A stretch of 64,000 nucleotides of DNA, taken from positions 17,596,501 to 17,660,500 of the forward strand of contig NC_134119.1 in assembly GCF_040939455.1 (NCBI RefSeq), read 5' to 3'. The notes beneath the pieces were generated by a model that saw only the letters and a program-made list of their open reading frames with translations, was not told where the DNA came from and searched no databases. The stretch comes from Microcebus murinus. Lineage: Eukaryota; Chordata; Mammalia; Primates; Cheirogaleidae. Positions 49,291 to 60,265 of this stretch are shown here, piece by piece; within the stretch, counting starts at the first letter, position 1; every line of letters begins with the position of its first letter. A program made the translations under genes and the position numbers.

Positions 49291-50760
49291 ATTCATAGCG
49301 CAGAAATTATTCCATAACATGGAAAAGAAGGGAATCCTCCCTAACACATTCTATGAAGCCAGTATCACCTTGACACCAAAGCCAGGAAAGGACACAACAA
49401 AAAAAGAAAACTACAGACCAATATCCCTCATGGATATAGATGAAAAAAATCCTCAGTAAAACACTAGCAAACTTAATTCAACAGCACATCAAAATAATAA
49501 TCCACCCTAACCACGTGGGCATCCCAGGGATGCAAGGATGGTTCAACATACATAAATCAATAAATGTGATTCACCATAAACAGAAGCAAAACCAAAGATC
49601 ACATGATCATCTCAAAAGACACATAAAAAGCACTTGACAAAATTCAGCACCCTAGCCAGCATGATACTGAATAGAAAAAAGATGGAAGCATTCCCACTAA
49701 GAACTGAAACAGGACAAGGATGCCCATTGTCACCACTTCTATTCATCATAGCCCTGGAAGTCCTAGCCAGAGCAATCAGGCAAGAGAAAGAAATTAAGGA
49801 TAATCAAATCAGGAAAGGGGAAATCAAACTATCATTTTTTGTTGATGATATGATGTTATATCTAGAAAACCCCAAAGATTCCACCAAGAGACTCCTGTAA
49901 TTGGAAAATAAATTCAGAAAAGTTCAGATTACAAAATCAATGTACACAAATCAGTAGTATATCTATACACCAATAACAGTCAAGCTGAGAGTCAAATCAA
50001 AGACTTAACACCTTTCATGATAGTTACAAAGAAAATGAAATACTTATGAGTAAATTTAACCAAGGATATGAAAGATCTCTATAAAAAGAACTATGAAACA
50101 CTGTGGAAAGAAATCACTGATGATATAAACAAATTGAAAAACATATAATACTCATGGATCAGTAAAATCAACATTGTTAAAATACCCATACTTCCCAAAG
50201 TTATTTACAGATTCAACGCAATCCCCATCAAAATAATTATACACTTCATTTGCAACCAGAAAAGAGCTCAAATAGTCAAAGCGATCTTAAGCAAAGGGAA
50301 TACAACTGGAGGCATCACCTTACCAGACATCAAACTATACTACAAGGCTATAGTAACCAAGCAGCATGATATTGACACAAAAAGAGAAACATACACTAGT
50401 GGAACAGAACAGAAAACCCAGAAATAAAACCATCCGCATACAGTCAACTGATCTTTGACAAAGCAAACAACAATATACACTGGGAAAGGAAGCCCTATTC
50501 ATTAAATGGTGCTGGGAAAATTGGATAGTCAAATGCAGAAAAATAAAACAGGATCCCTATCTCTCACCACTCACAAAAATTAATTCAAGATGGATAAAAG
50601 ACTTAAACATAAGCCATGAAACCATAAGAATGCCAGAAGAAAGTGTTCAAAAACCTCTTCTAGATATTGGCATAGGCAAAGAATTTATGAAGAAAAATGC
50701 AATGGCAATCATAGCCACAACAAAAATAAATAAGTGTGACTTGATTAAATTTTAAAAAGC
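49291..50760 (+). pseudogene. L1 ORF2 reverse transcriptase remnant
   Basis: Pieces of the RT domain are legible. They are [11 protein letters not shown] (broken by a shift), [13 protein letters not shown] in the frame at 49440-49637, and [11 protein letters not shown] with [10 protein letters not shown] in the frame at 49634-49900. The active-site motif reads FVDD, where L1 usually has FADD. Stops and frameshifts separate the pieces, so no enzyme can be made. C-terminal ORF2 sequence continues to about 51500. Confidence 0.9.
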
Positions 50761-51754
50761 TTTGGCACAGCTAAGGAAATAATCAACAGAGCAAACAGAC
50801 AACCTACAGAATAGGAGAAAATATTCACAAGCTATACATATAATAAACGGCTAATAACAGGGATCTACTAAGAACTCAAGCATATCAGCAAGAAAAAAAA
50901 ACCAAACAACCCCATTAAAAAGTGGGTAAAAGACATGAAAAGAAGCTCTTCAAAAAAAGGTAGACGAATGGCCAATAATCATATGAAAAATGCTCAACAT
51001 CACTAATCATCAGGGAAATGTAAATTAAAACCACAATGAGATATCACCTTAACCCAGTTAGAATGGCTTTTATTAAAAAGTCCAAAAACAATAGATGCTA
51101 GCATGGATGCAGAGAGAAAGGAATGCACATACACTGTTGGTGGGACTGCAAATTACTCCAACCTCTATGTAAAACAGTATGGAGATTCCTCAAAGAACTA
51201 AAAGTAGACCTACCATTTGATCCAGCAATCCCACTACTGGGTATTTACCCAAAGGAAAAGAAGTCACCTTATTAAAAAGACACCTGCACTTGAATGTTTA
51301 TTTCAGCACAATTCATAATTGCAACAATGTGGAATCAACCCAAGTATTAATCCATTCATGAGTGGATTAACAAAATGTGGTATATATACCATGGAATACT
51401 ACTCAGCCATGAAGAAGATGACTTAATGCCTTTTGCAACAATATGGATGGAACTGGAGCCCATTGTCCTAACTGAAGTATCTAAAGACTGGAAAAATAAA
51501 TACCACATGTACTCACTATTAAATTAGAACTAACCGATGAGCACACATGCACAGAGAGAAGTAAAACTCAGTGGAAATCAAGCCAGGGATAGGGGAGGTA
51601 ATGGGCAAAACTCTACCTAACGGGTACAATGAACACTATCTGGGTGAAGGGCACACTTATAACTCTGACTCGAGCATTACATTTTGTAACCAAATGTTTA
51701 CCCTGTAATACTTTGAAATAAAAAATAAATAAATAAAAGTGACCACATACATAA

Positions 51755-52002
51755 ACATTAAAAAAATATTTAATTCATAGAGAAGGAAAATATAACAATG
51801 GTACCAGGGGCTGGGGAAGGAGTATTGGATAGTTATTGTTTAATGCGTACAGACTTTCAGTTTGAGATGGTGACAAAGTTCTAGAGATGGATAGTGATGA
51901 TGGTTGTCAACAATGTGAATAAGCTTAATGTCACTGAATTATACACTTAAAATGCCTTAAATGGTAAATTTTGTCTCATGTATATTTTACCATGATTTTT
52001 TT
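51755..52002 (+). mobile_element. L1M 3' UTR end, interrupted by Alu
   Basis: 'accaggggctggggaagg', 'aagttctagagatggatag', 'gaattatacacttaaaatgcc' and 'aatggtaaattttg' are the L1MA/MB-type 3' end. A few bases of it ('taatgtaaaaaaatt') resume after the Alu. Confidence 0.82.
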
Positions 52003-52331
52003 TTTTTTTTTTTTTTTGAGACAGAGTCTCGCTTTCTTGCCCAGGCTAGAGTGAGTGCCGTGGCGTCAGCCTCGCTCACAGCAACCTCAGACTCCTGGGC
52101 TCAAGCAATCCTCCTGCCTCAGCCTCCCGAGTAGCTGGGACTACAGGCACGAGCCACCATGCCTGGCTGATTTTATATTATATATATTAGTTGGCCAATT
52201 AATTTCTTTCTATTTTTATGGTAGAGACGGGGTCTTGCTCAGGCTGGTTTTGAACTCCTGACCTTGAGCAATCCGCCCGCCTCGGCCTCCCAGAGTGCTA
52301 GGATTACAGGCGTGAGCCACCGCGCCCGGCC
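52003..52331 (-). mobile_element. Alu SINE, strepsirrhine type (young)
   Basis: Full dimeric Alu with CpG-rich ends and the 'tatattagttggccaattaat' linker. It is flanked by TACCATGATTTTTTT (51988-52002 and 52332-52346) and inserted at the very end of the L1M. The 68-codon frame at 52055-52261 reads through it and is not a gene. Confidence 0.98.
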
Positions 52332-52369
52332 TACCATGATTTTTTTAATGTAAAAAAATTCTAACTTAA

Positions 52370-52720
52370 CACTAATATTCTAGCCACATTGGTCTTGTCT
52401 GAGCATCCTCAACATGTCAGACATACCCTCAGACCTCTGAGCCAAGGCCTAGGCTATTCAGTCTGCTTAAAATGCTCAATTATACATCTATCACTTAGAG
52501 AACAATGGATCCTTCAAAATCTGGCACAAATATCACATCTTTGGTAAGTCCTCCTCAAACAAGTCTATTTCTAATTCCCTCAGATCATGTGTATATTGTG
52601 CTTGAATTACTCTTTCTCCTTGGTTAGACTGTTTATTCTTGATGCAAGAATATCTTATTCATCTTTGTATTTATAGTTTAATCAAACAAATATTTGTTAA
52701 ATGAATGAATGAATCAATGG
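52370..52720 (+). mobile_element. LINE L2 3' end
   Basis: L2 landmarks: 'ctagccacattggtcttgtc', 'gatccttcaaaatctggcac', 'ttggtaagtcctcctc' and the terminus 'aaatatttgttaaatgaatgaatg' in decayed form, with the typical TGAA repeats at the 3' end. Confidence 0.82.
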
Positions 52721-53269
52721 CAAATTGGAGAATGGCCAGAAGTAAATAGCCAGAATAGGAAATTTATCTGTAAATAATGAAAATGAGGAATAGTTGAAAA
52801 ATATGAAGATTAAACATAGAAAATTTAGCAAGGGCACAAGAATCTTCAACACTATGATGAGCTGCCACATAAGACGACTTTTTATGCACTCTGAACCTTA
52901 CAGTGCATAGTTGTAATACTGGCTACCTATCTAATTTCAGTTAGGAAAATAATCTCAGAAATAGTAAAATAATCTCTTTACAATTAGGAAGATTATTTCA
53001 CAAGTAGTCAATAATCTAATGTTTTCCCAGTTATTTTCAAGAAAAACACAAAATTCTATGAAAGATTGTGATCATGAGTTAAGATATACTGTTATGAAAT
53101 TTTATGATTATTAGACAATAAAAGTGTTTTATTATGGGAAGCAAAGTATGATAATGTCCTACAGTGTTTGGTCTGTCTATCATTTATCTCAAGCACATTT
53201 TCCACATACACTCTGAATACTTCTTAAACATCCTGTGCTATTTGGCCAAATTTAAGTGTTTTAAGACTG
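52721..53269. other. No recognised feature
   Basis: AT-rich spacer without gene or nameable repeat. Confidence 0.5.
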
Positions 53270-53744
53270 CAGTCCCCACCCCGGGGCCATAGACCAGTAC
53301 GGGTCAGGCCGGTGGCCTGTTAGGAGCAGAGCCACACAGCAGGAGGTGAGCAGCAGCAAGCAAGGGAAGCATCATCTGTATTTACAGGTGCTCCCCATCA
53401 TTCACATCACCATATAAGCTCTACCTCCCATCAGATCAGTGGCAGCATTAGATTCTCATAGGAGCACAAACCATACTGTAAACTGTACATTCAAGAGATC
53501 TAGGTTGCTGCCTTATGAGAATCTAACACCTAATGATCTAAGGTGGAACTGAGGCAGTGATGCTAGCACTGGGAAGTAGCTGCAAATACAGATTATCATT
53601 AGCAGAGAGGTTTGACTGCATAATAAATGTAATGTGCTTGAATCATCCCAACCATCCCTCCCACCGATCCCCATCCCCCAGGTCCATAAAAAAACTGTCT
53701 TCCATGAAACCAGTCCCTGATGCCAAAAAGGTTGGGGACCACTG
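53270..53744 (+). mobile_element. MER1-type hAT element (Charlie3-derived MITE)
   Basis: It starts CAGTCCCCACCCCGGGGCC and ends 'aaaaaggttggggaccactg', diverged inverted repeats of the MER1/Charlie3 type. Inside are 'ggcctgttaggagcagagcc', 'cacagcaggaggtgagc', 'agcattagattctcatagg', 'ttatgagaatctaacacc' and 'gaaaccagtccctgatgcc'. The extra 'tgcaaatacagattatcatt' part suggests the longer MER1A form. The flanking 8-mers no longer match. The 75-codon frame at 53557-53784 is within it. Confidence 0.92.
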
Positions 53745-53954
53745 CCACAAGGAACATATTAGAAGCTGTGGACTAGGGAGCTAAGAAAAATAAAGTGTGA
53801 AAAAAAACAAGGCTTGCATGATAAAACATGACATTTGAGATTGTCTGTGAAAAAGGGATTTTTCAGGTCATGCATGCCTGATGATGCTTCTTTTATTCAA
53901 GGAGGAAAAGGAAATAGGTATGAAAGTGGGGGTAATCATTAAAACAATTTACCA

Positions 53955-54117
53955 AAAGGTATGAAGACATCTTCTGTTTGGGTTGATGAAAAGGTTTTGA
54001 AAATAGTAATGATGGTTGTACAACTCTGTGAATATAATTAATGCTATTAAATTATACACTTAAAATGGTTAAGATGGCAAATTTTATTCTATACATACCA
54101 TTAAAAAAAAAATAATA
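53955..54117 (+). mobile_element. L1M 3' UTR end
   Basis: 'gtttgggttgatgaaaagg', 'agtaatgatggttgtacaac', 'aaattatacacttaaaatgg' and 'ggcaaattttattctataca', followed by an A-rich tail. Confidence 0.78.
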
Positions 54118-54189
54118 ATTTGAAGACATCGTTGAACTCAGGAATAGAAACCAATCAGTAATCCTAAGCAGGCAAATTATAGTGGACAG

Positions 54190-54400
54190 AACTCAGATCC
54201 TATAGCCAAACAGCATGATATAGCATCCATGTTATGCCTCTCAGCTGCTCTATGACCAAGGGCAAGGTCTCTATTTCTCAATTTCCTCATATGAAAATAG
54301 AAATAATAATGCCTGACTTTGCCATCACCAGAATTATATTAAAGCACTTAAAACAGTGCCTGACATACAGTAAGTGCTATAGAAGTATTCACTATTAATT
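54190..54400 (+). mobile_element. MIR SINE
   Basis: MIR order: 'cagctgctctatgaccaaggg', 'ctctatttctcaatttcctc', 'atagaaataataatgcctg', 'aaagcacttaaaacagtgcctgacatac' in decayed form, 'agtaagtgctatagaagta'. Confidence 0.85.
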
Positions 54401-54954
54401 CCATAAGAGAAAAATAAAGATTTGTGCCAGGTCAAATATATGTCAAACTAGACATTGTGTTTTGGAAGTATGGAGGAAAAGTGAACAACTGCTTTACTAA
54501 GAATAGAACAAACAAAATTAAATAAAAGTTTGAATCTGATAATTTTACATAAAAGAAAAGAAAAATCATCCTTAATTTAAAGATTGTTAATTGTTGTATG
54601 CTATCCAAGAAGACCATTTTTCACAAAGGTGTTTAAAGAGATAGGTGCAATCTTGCCTAAAGGAAAAAGTTGAATTTTAGAGAACTTTTGTGGTATGTCA
54701 AGTATTAAAAACCATAGACAAGACAGAAAATCTTTACGTAATTTAAAGGGATTTTTCCCCCAATTTTTTTCTCTCTCCCAAAATACTACTGTGTAGCCCA
54801 ACTGTTAAGCATCTCTTGAACTTCTTTCCCTTTGTGAGTCAATTTACACTTTCCTCATCCACCATCAGGCTGTATCAGAACTTCATGAGCCATAATCTGA
54901 CATCAGTTAATGATCTCTGTGGGAACCCAGAAAGGGTTGGAAGGCTACAGAAGG
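54401..54954. other. No recognised feature
   Basis: No gene. Two minus-strand frames of 61 and 66 codons (54432-54801) lack recognisable motifs. Confidence 0.5.
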
Positions 54955-55335
54955 AGTAAGAGCTAATCTCCAAAGATGGACACTAGCAATTTCTTCCTTC
55001 CTGTATGCACTAGCCACTCTCTCATCAAGAGGTAGAAGTCATCCTCCATGCCTTTGTTTTTTGACTAGCCTATGACTCCTTTGACAATAGAATATGGAGG
55101 AAATGATGTTTTAGGATTCCTGGGCCTAGACAATAGGAATATTTTGTAGCTTCTGCTCTTATACTCTTGGAGTCTGGAACCACACTTTAAGAAGCACAGG
55201 TTACCTAGCTGGAGAGAGACAGGGAGAAGTCACTGGAGAGGCCCTGAAACTACATAAAGAAGAGAGGCCAAGTTATCTCTACACCCAAGTCAAGCCTCTA
55301 GATGACTCCAGCCACAGAAGTCATCTAACTACAAT
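54955..55335 (+). mobile_element. Old MaLR/LTR-type repeat, 5' piece
   Basis: Recognisable blocks include 'cctatgactcctttgacaatagaatatgg' in decayed form, 'ctgctcttatactcttgg', 'gagagaggccaagttatc' and 'ctctagatgactccagcc'. They follow a common mammalian LTR. Its 3' end appears to resume at 56500-56585 after L1 insertions. Confidence 0.5.
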
Positions 55336-55337
55336 CA

Positions 55338-55384
55338 CCAAAAAAAAAAAGAAAGAAAGAAAGAAAGAAAAAGAAAAAGAAGAG
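55338..55384. repeat. A-rich/(AAAG)n microsatellite
   Basis: Poly-A followed by AAAG and AAAAG units on the plus strand, about 47 bases. Confidence 0.93.
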
Positions 55385-55439
55385 AAAGCCCATTTTGGTC
55401 CAAACAACCACAGAAGGAGAAAAGGGTTTTGTTGGGTTT

Positions 55440-56215
55440 AAATTTTTTTTTTAATTTGGAAATATTTTAGACTTATAGAAAGTTACAAAAACAAGAGTTC
55501 ATGTATCCTCTTCACCCAGCTTCCCCTAATGTTAACAACTTACATAACCATAGTACAATTATCAAAGCCAGGAAATTAACATTGGTACAATACTATTAAT
55601 TAAACTACAGACCTTATTAAAATAGCAACAGTTTTTCCCCTAATGTTCTTTTTCTATTCCAGGATTCAATACAGGTTCCCATGCTGCATTTAGTTATTGT
55701 ATCTCTTTAGTTTCCTTCAAACTGCGATAATTTCACAGCCTTTGTCTGTCATGACCTTGACACATTTTATGATAACTGGTCATGTATTTTGTAGACTGTC
55801 TTTTCATTTGGGTTTGTTGATGTTTTTTATAAATAGATAAGGGTTATATATTTTTGGTGAGATTATCATAGAAGTGATGCTGTGTCCTTCTCAGTGCCTC
55901 ATAGCAGGGGATACACGATGTCTTTCTTGCTGTCAGGTGATTAAGGTGGTGTTGGCTGAGTTACTCCACAGTAATGTTACTATTTTCCCCTTTATGATTG
56001 ATAAACGTCTTGGGGGAGATACTTTGAGTATACAAATATCTTGTTTATCCTCAAATTTTTGCCCATTGATTTTACCCACTCATTCTTTGTTTGATCTTGC
56101 TTGCAACAATTATTACTGTGGTGTTGACCTAATAGTGATTTTATATTTCCCATTGGTCAGCTCTACTCATTTGTTTCACGAGTGTTTAAATATTTTCCTA
56201 TTATAAGTTTTGCAC
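55440..56215 (-). mobile_element. L1M 3' UTR (reverse orientation)
   Basis: It starts with the poly-T of a reversed A-tail. It then reads 'gaaatattttagacttatag', 'tcttcacccagcttcccct', 'tgcatttagttattgtatctc', 'catgaccttgacacatttta', 'gaagtgatgctgtgtccttctcag' in decayed form and 'actccacagtaatgttactat'. The same UTR type occurs at 16.8 kb. The 110-codon frame at 55874-56206 is antisense to the L1 and not a gene. Confidence 0.78.
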
Positions 56216-56230
56216 ATCTCTTACTAAATT

Positions 56231-56470
56231 TATTTTTTTCCACTTATTTTTTCATTGATACATAGTAAATGTACATATTTTCAGGGTACATGTGATAATT
56301 TGATACATTCATATAATCAAATCAAGGTAATTGAGATATCCATCACATTAAATATTTATCTTTTCCTTATGCTAGAAATATTCTAATTGCTCTCTTCTAG
56401 TTATTTTGAGGTGTACAATAGATTAAAATTAACAATAGTTACCCTACTGATCTATCGAACATCAGTTCAA
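56231..56470 (-). mobile_element. L1MA-type 3' end (reverse orientation)
   Basis: 'ttattttttcattgatacatag', 'cagggtacatgtgataatttg', 'gtaattgagatatccatcac' and 'ctctcttctagttattttgagg' are the reversed L1MA 3' UTR, truncated after about 240 bases. Confidence 0.82.
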
Positions 56471-56499
56471 TGGGTAATTTATTCTTAAGGATTTGATCT

Positions 56500-56585
56500 T
56501 CCTTGTTACAATTGAAATGGCTATTGATTTAAGCCCCTAAATTTGGGAATGGTTTGTCACACAGTGATAAATAATCAAAACAGAT
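56500..56585 (+). mobile_element. 3' end of the split LTR-type repeat
   Basis: 'gatttaagcccctaaatttggg', 'aatggtttgtcacacagtg' and 'ataaataatcaaaacag' fit the terminal block of the LTR-type repeat that starts at 54955. This indicates that the two reversed L1 pieces landed inside it. Confidence 0.5.
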
Positions 56586-57739
56586 GAATTATCACAAATC
56601 CACTATCATCCACAGCAAATCAAGCCAGAACTATGACTGCATTATTTTGAAGTAAAGGGAATACATGATGGATGAGAAGTGGCTTAAGTTCCTCAGAAAC
56701 AAGATAATAATAATAAAGACCATAACATTTCTGCTTATATTCAAAGAGATTTTTCTTTGAAAAAAGAAAATTTCTAAATCACATTGCTTTTAAGGTTTAA
56801 GAGAGAAAACTGAATGGTATAGAAAACAACACTAACTGCCAATTAATTCGGTCAGGCCATTTTGGTGGAGCAAAGGAATAAATATTAGAGAGAGAGAAAA
56901 AAAAAAACTCCAGATGATGGGAGTTAGTTATTTAATATTACAATAGTAAATGTATAAATAAAGCTAATGCTTTATTTTCCATGATATATATGAAAAGTCC
57001 TTTCAAAAAAGGACTTTCTAAAATTGTCAGATTGTGTCAACTCCAGAGAGCATACTTCACTTTATATATCTGTAAAAGTTATCAAAAAGGTCACCACCTT
57101 AACTGCACAAACATATTATTATGTAAAACTAAGTAGTAAAAAGTCACACACATTTAGCTCAAACCCTTCCGCCATCTGTTGCATGTATTTTATGCATTTT
57201 AATTATTTTGGAGACTTGCAGAAGCTCTACATTTTGAAAACTGCCTTCTGCCACCACAGGCAATCACACAATCCTATGATTCATAGTAATCACTCAGACA
57301 AACATCTCTAAAAAACCAGTGAGAAAAACAGGTTTGAGTTTGATTCATTCAGGATTCCATATTTTAGGTGCTTGCATTAGGAAATCCATGATCAATCTAA
57401 ACATAGAAATATGGTTAAGAATTGTTAGTGATACTTACAGGAGACACACCTCTGGGTTCTCTACTGATCCTGGAAGATACTTCTATTTGTTTGGACCTTA
57501 GTGTTAATAAGTAATTCATCAAAAATTAAGACAAAAGGATAAAATATCATTTGCCTCCTCCACCAAATGCCCACACTCTAAAAGGCATCTAACAAATATC
57601 TAAAATGTTGTGTAATTAAGTTTACACACATAATTCCAAGGATGGTTTTAAGCTCTCATCCAATACTTATTTGCCTTTATTTCAGGCACAATTTCAAATT
57701 GCTATAGGTTTCCCAGCAGATATTAATAATAAAAGTCAA
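56586..57739. other. No recognised feature
   Basis: No gene. The 95-codon frame at 57024-57311 has no motif I recognise and no splice or promoter context. Confidence 0.5.
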
Positions 57740-58369
57740 ACTCAAAAGAAATTAGTTTGCCAGAGACTAATCCACTTGGGATTTATCAGAGCCTAACTGA
57801 CACAGGGGAAGAAAAATAGATCTAACTCTAGCCCACTGTGCCTTTGCCATGGGGGAAGTGAAATGCCCAGCTTTAACTATTTCTAGACTTCCTGTCTCAC
57901 CTAGCTAGGGAGAGGGCAGAAGCACTTGTAAAGGTCACAGCCCAGGGAAACAGGCTCAAATAAAAAATGAAACTGAATCACAGAGTAGTAGAATATTTCC
58001 CCTCCCCTTACACTTTACTATCAAATCAATCAGTCTCCTGTATTAATATAATAATAGTGGGTTATAGCTGGGAGAACTGCAAGTCACAGACCTTATTAAG
58101 AAGAGTTGTTAGGGAAACCCAAAGACAATAGAGAAGACAAAAACAAAGACAGTAAAGAAAATTATAGCTTCAAATACCTATACCTACAGCAAACTGTAAA
58201 CCCAGCCCAACTCCAAGCCAGATAAATAGAAAACCTCACATTAAAGGCCTATTTACTTCAGTTCCCTTTACTGGATATGTCATGTATAGGTTTCAACAAA
58301 AAAATTACAAGATATGCTTAGGCAAAAAACCACAGTCTGAAGGGACAAATGAAGTATCAGAACCAAATT

Positions 58370-59270
58370 CAGATATGGCAGAGATTTTAAAATTATCAGA
58401 GTAGAAATTTAAAATAGATATTTAAAATAATATGATTAATATGCTAAGGGCTCTAATGATAAAAGTGGACAACATGCAAGAATACATAGGTAAGGTAAGC
58501 AGAGAGATATAAATTCTAGGAAAGAATCAAAAAAAATATACTAGAGATTAAAAACACTGTACCACAGATTTTAAAAATGCCTATTATGAGGTCATCAATA
58601 CACTAGAGATACCCAAGGAAAGAATTAGTGAGGTAGAAGATATGTCAATAGAAACTTCCCAAACTGAAAAGCAAAGAGTAAAAGAATTTTTTTAAAACAG
58701 AACAGAGTATTAAAGAACTGTCAAAAAATTACAAAGGTACATTATATTCAAAGCAGAAATACCAAAAAGGAGGAAAGAAGGAAGGGGGGAAGGAGGGAGG
58801 GAGGGAGAGAGGAAGGGAGAGAGGGAAGGAAGGAACGAGGAAAAGGAAAAATACTTGAGGTAATAACAGCTGATAATTGTTCATAATTAATAACAGACAC
58901 CAAATCACATATCCAGGAAGCTAGGAGAACATCAAGCAGGATATGTAGCAAAAACCTACACTCATGGATATTATATTCAAACTGCAGAAAAAGAAAGATA
59001 AACTATTAAAATAATCTGGAAGGGAAAAAATACCTTACTTATGAAGTAACAATGATAAAAATTACATCAGACTTCTCTTTAGAAACTATGCAACCAAGAA
59101 GAGAATGTAGACAAAAATTGCCAACCTAGAATTTGGTATGTAACAAAATCTTTTTTCAAAAGTGAAGAATAAATAAAAGAATTCCCAGACAAACAAAAAT
59201 GAGGGAATTTGCCAACAGTAAACTTGCCTTACAAGAAATATTAACAGAAGTTCTTCAGAAAGAACAATAG
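58370..59270 (+). pseudogene. L1 ORF1 remnant
   Basis: The ORF1 order is legible with many stops. The coiled-coil part contains 'attaatatgctaagggctct', 'gaagatatgtcaatagaaac' and 'caaactgaaaagcaaagag'. The RNA-binding and C-terminal part contains 'atccaggaagctaggagaac' (IQEARRT-like), 'acatcagacttctctttag' and 'ttcccagacaaacaaaaatg' (FPDKQK-like). It ends at 'cagaaagaacaatag'. A purine expansion at 58763-58850 replaces the segment just after the coiled coil. Confidence 0.85.
58763..58850. repeat. GGAA/GGGA purine tract inside L1 ORF1
   Basis: About 88 purine-only bases. It lies where L1 ORF1 normally has an 'agaaggagaagaaagagaga'-like acidic/basic stretch, so it probably grew from that seed by slippage. 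Confidence 0.92.
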
Positions 59271-59673
59271 CCTACATTAGAAACTTGGATTCACATAAAG
59301 AAAAGGATAGCATTAAAGATGGAATAAATGAAGCTAAAATAGAATATTTTATAGTTCTTATACTTAATTGATCGAATAGACAACAGGGTGTTCAAAATAA
59401 TAATAGCAACAACGTATTTAGTGCCTATAGCTCATGAATCAGTGAAATGAATGACAACAATGTTATAAGGGTTGAGAGGTAGGAATTGGGAATACTTGTA
59501 CTACATATAAAGCAATCTAGCATTATTAGAAAGTAGATTTAGATTAGTATTATAGAAATATATATTTCAAACTCTAGAGCACAACTAAATTCTTTTAAAG
59601 AAGTAAAACTGATATGCTAATAGAGGAGAAAAATGGAATTATATAAACTACTCAATTAAAACCAAAGAAGGGG

Positions 59674-60014
59674 GGCCTGGGCACGGTGGCTCATGCCTGT
59701 AATCCTAGCACTTTGGGAGGCCGAGGTGGGTGGATTGCTCGAGGTCAGGAGTTCGAAACCAGCCTGAACAAGAGCGAGACCCCGCCTCTACTATAAATAG
59801 AAAGAAATTAATTGGCTAACTAATATATATAGAAAAAATTAGCCGGGCATGGTGGCGCATGCTTGTAGTCCCAGCTACTCGGGAGGCTGAGGCAGCAGGA
59901 TTGCTTGAGCCGAGGAGTTTGAGGTTGCTGTGAGCTAGGCTGACGCCATGGCACTCACTCTAGCCTGGGCAACAAAGCAAGACTCTGTCTCAAAAAAAAA
60001 AAAAAAAAGAAAGA
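59674..60014 (+). mobile_element. Alu SINE, strepsirrhine type
   Basis: Full dimeric Alu ('gggcacggtggctcatgcc') with the lemur-type linker 'aattaattggctaactaat' and a long A-tail. The flanking AAAACCAAAGAAGG and AAAACAAAAGAAGG are near-identical duplications. It lies between ORF1 and ORF2 of the L1M. Confidence 0.97.
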
Positions 60015-60028
60015 AAAACAAAAGAAGG

Positions 60029-60262
60029 TAGAAAAAGAGTGGAAGGAAAAAACACAGAACAAGAACAAAAAATAGAAAACAGGTACAAACATGTATCTAT
60101 TAAACCAACTATGCTGGTTTATAATCACTGTGAATATAATTGGTATAAATACACCTATTACAAGACAGGCTTTCATGAGGGTGAAAAAATAAAGACCCAA
60201 GAAATCTACTTTAAATATAGATATACAGATAGATTAAAAGTAAAGAGACAGAGAAAGATATA
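60029..60262 (+). pseudogene. L1 ORF2 endonuclease N-terminus remnant
   Basis: The region encodes a decayed version of the ORF2 start: an I-I-T-V-N-I like block, N-T-P-I-T-R-Q, then the 'acccaagaaatctactttaaat' segment (T-Q-E-I-Y-F-K; the family has the catalytic Q-E-T-H-F-K here). H is replaced, and the reading frame is interrupted by the L1 insertion that follows. Confidence 0.78.
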
Positions 60263-60265
60263 TCC

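Larger units (their letters stand above)
48758..51738. mobile_element. L1 with 5' inversion (twin priming), 3 kb
   Basis: 48758-49290 is L1 ORF2 sequence on the minus strand, the linker between endonuclease and reverse transcriptase. 49291-51738 is the following ORF2 sequence on the plus strand, continuing through the 3' UTR to an AAATAAAT-rich tail. In L1 order the two parts adjoin with only a small loss at the joint. That is the product expected from twin priming. Frames are broken by stops and shifts. I found no clean target-site duplication. Confidence 0.93.

Noticed and set aside
52055..52261. 68-codon frame with [19 protein letters not shown]
   Set aside because: This is the usual translation of a reversed Alu, not an exonised protein with any supporting splice context.
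55874..56206. 110-codon plus-strand open frame with cysteines
   Set aside because: It is antisense to an L1M 3' UTR. The same sequence type recurs as a repeat, so it is not a gene.
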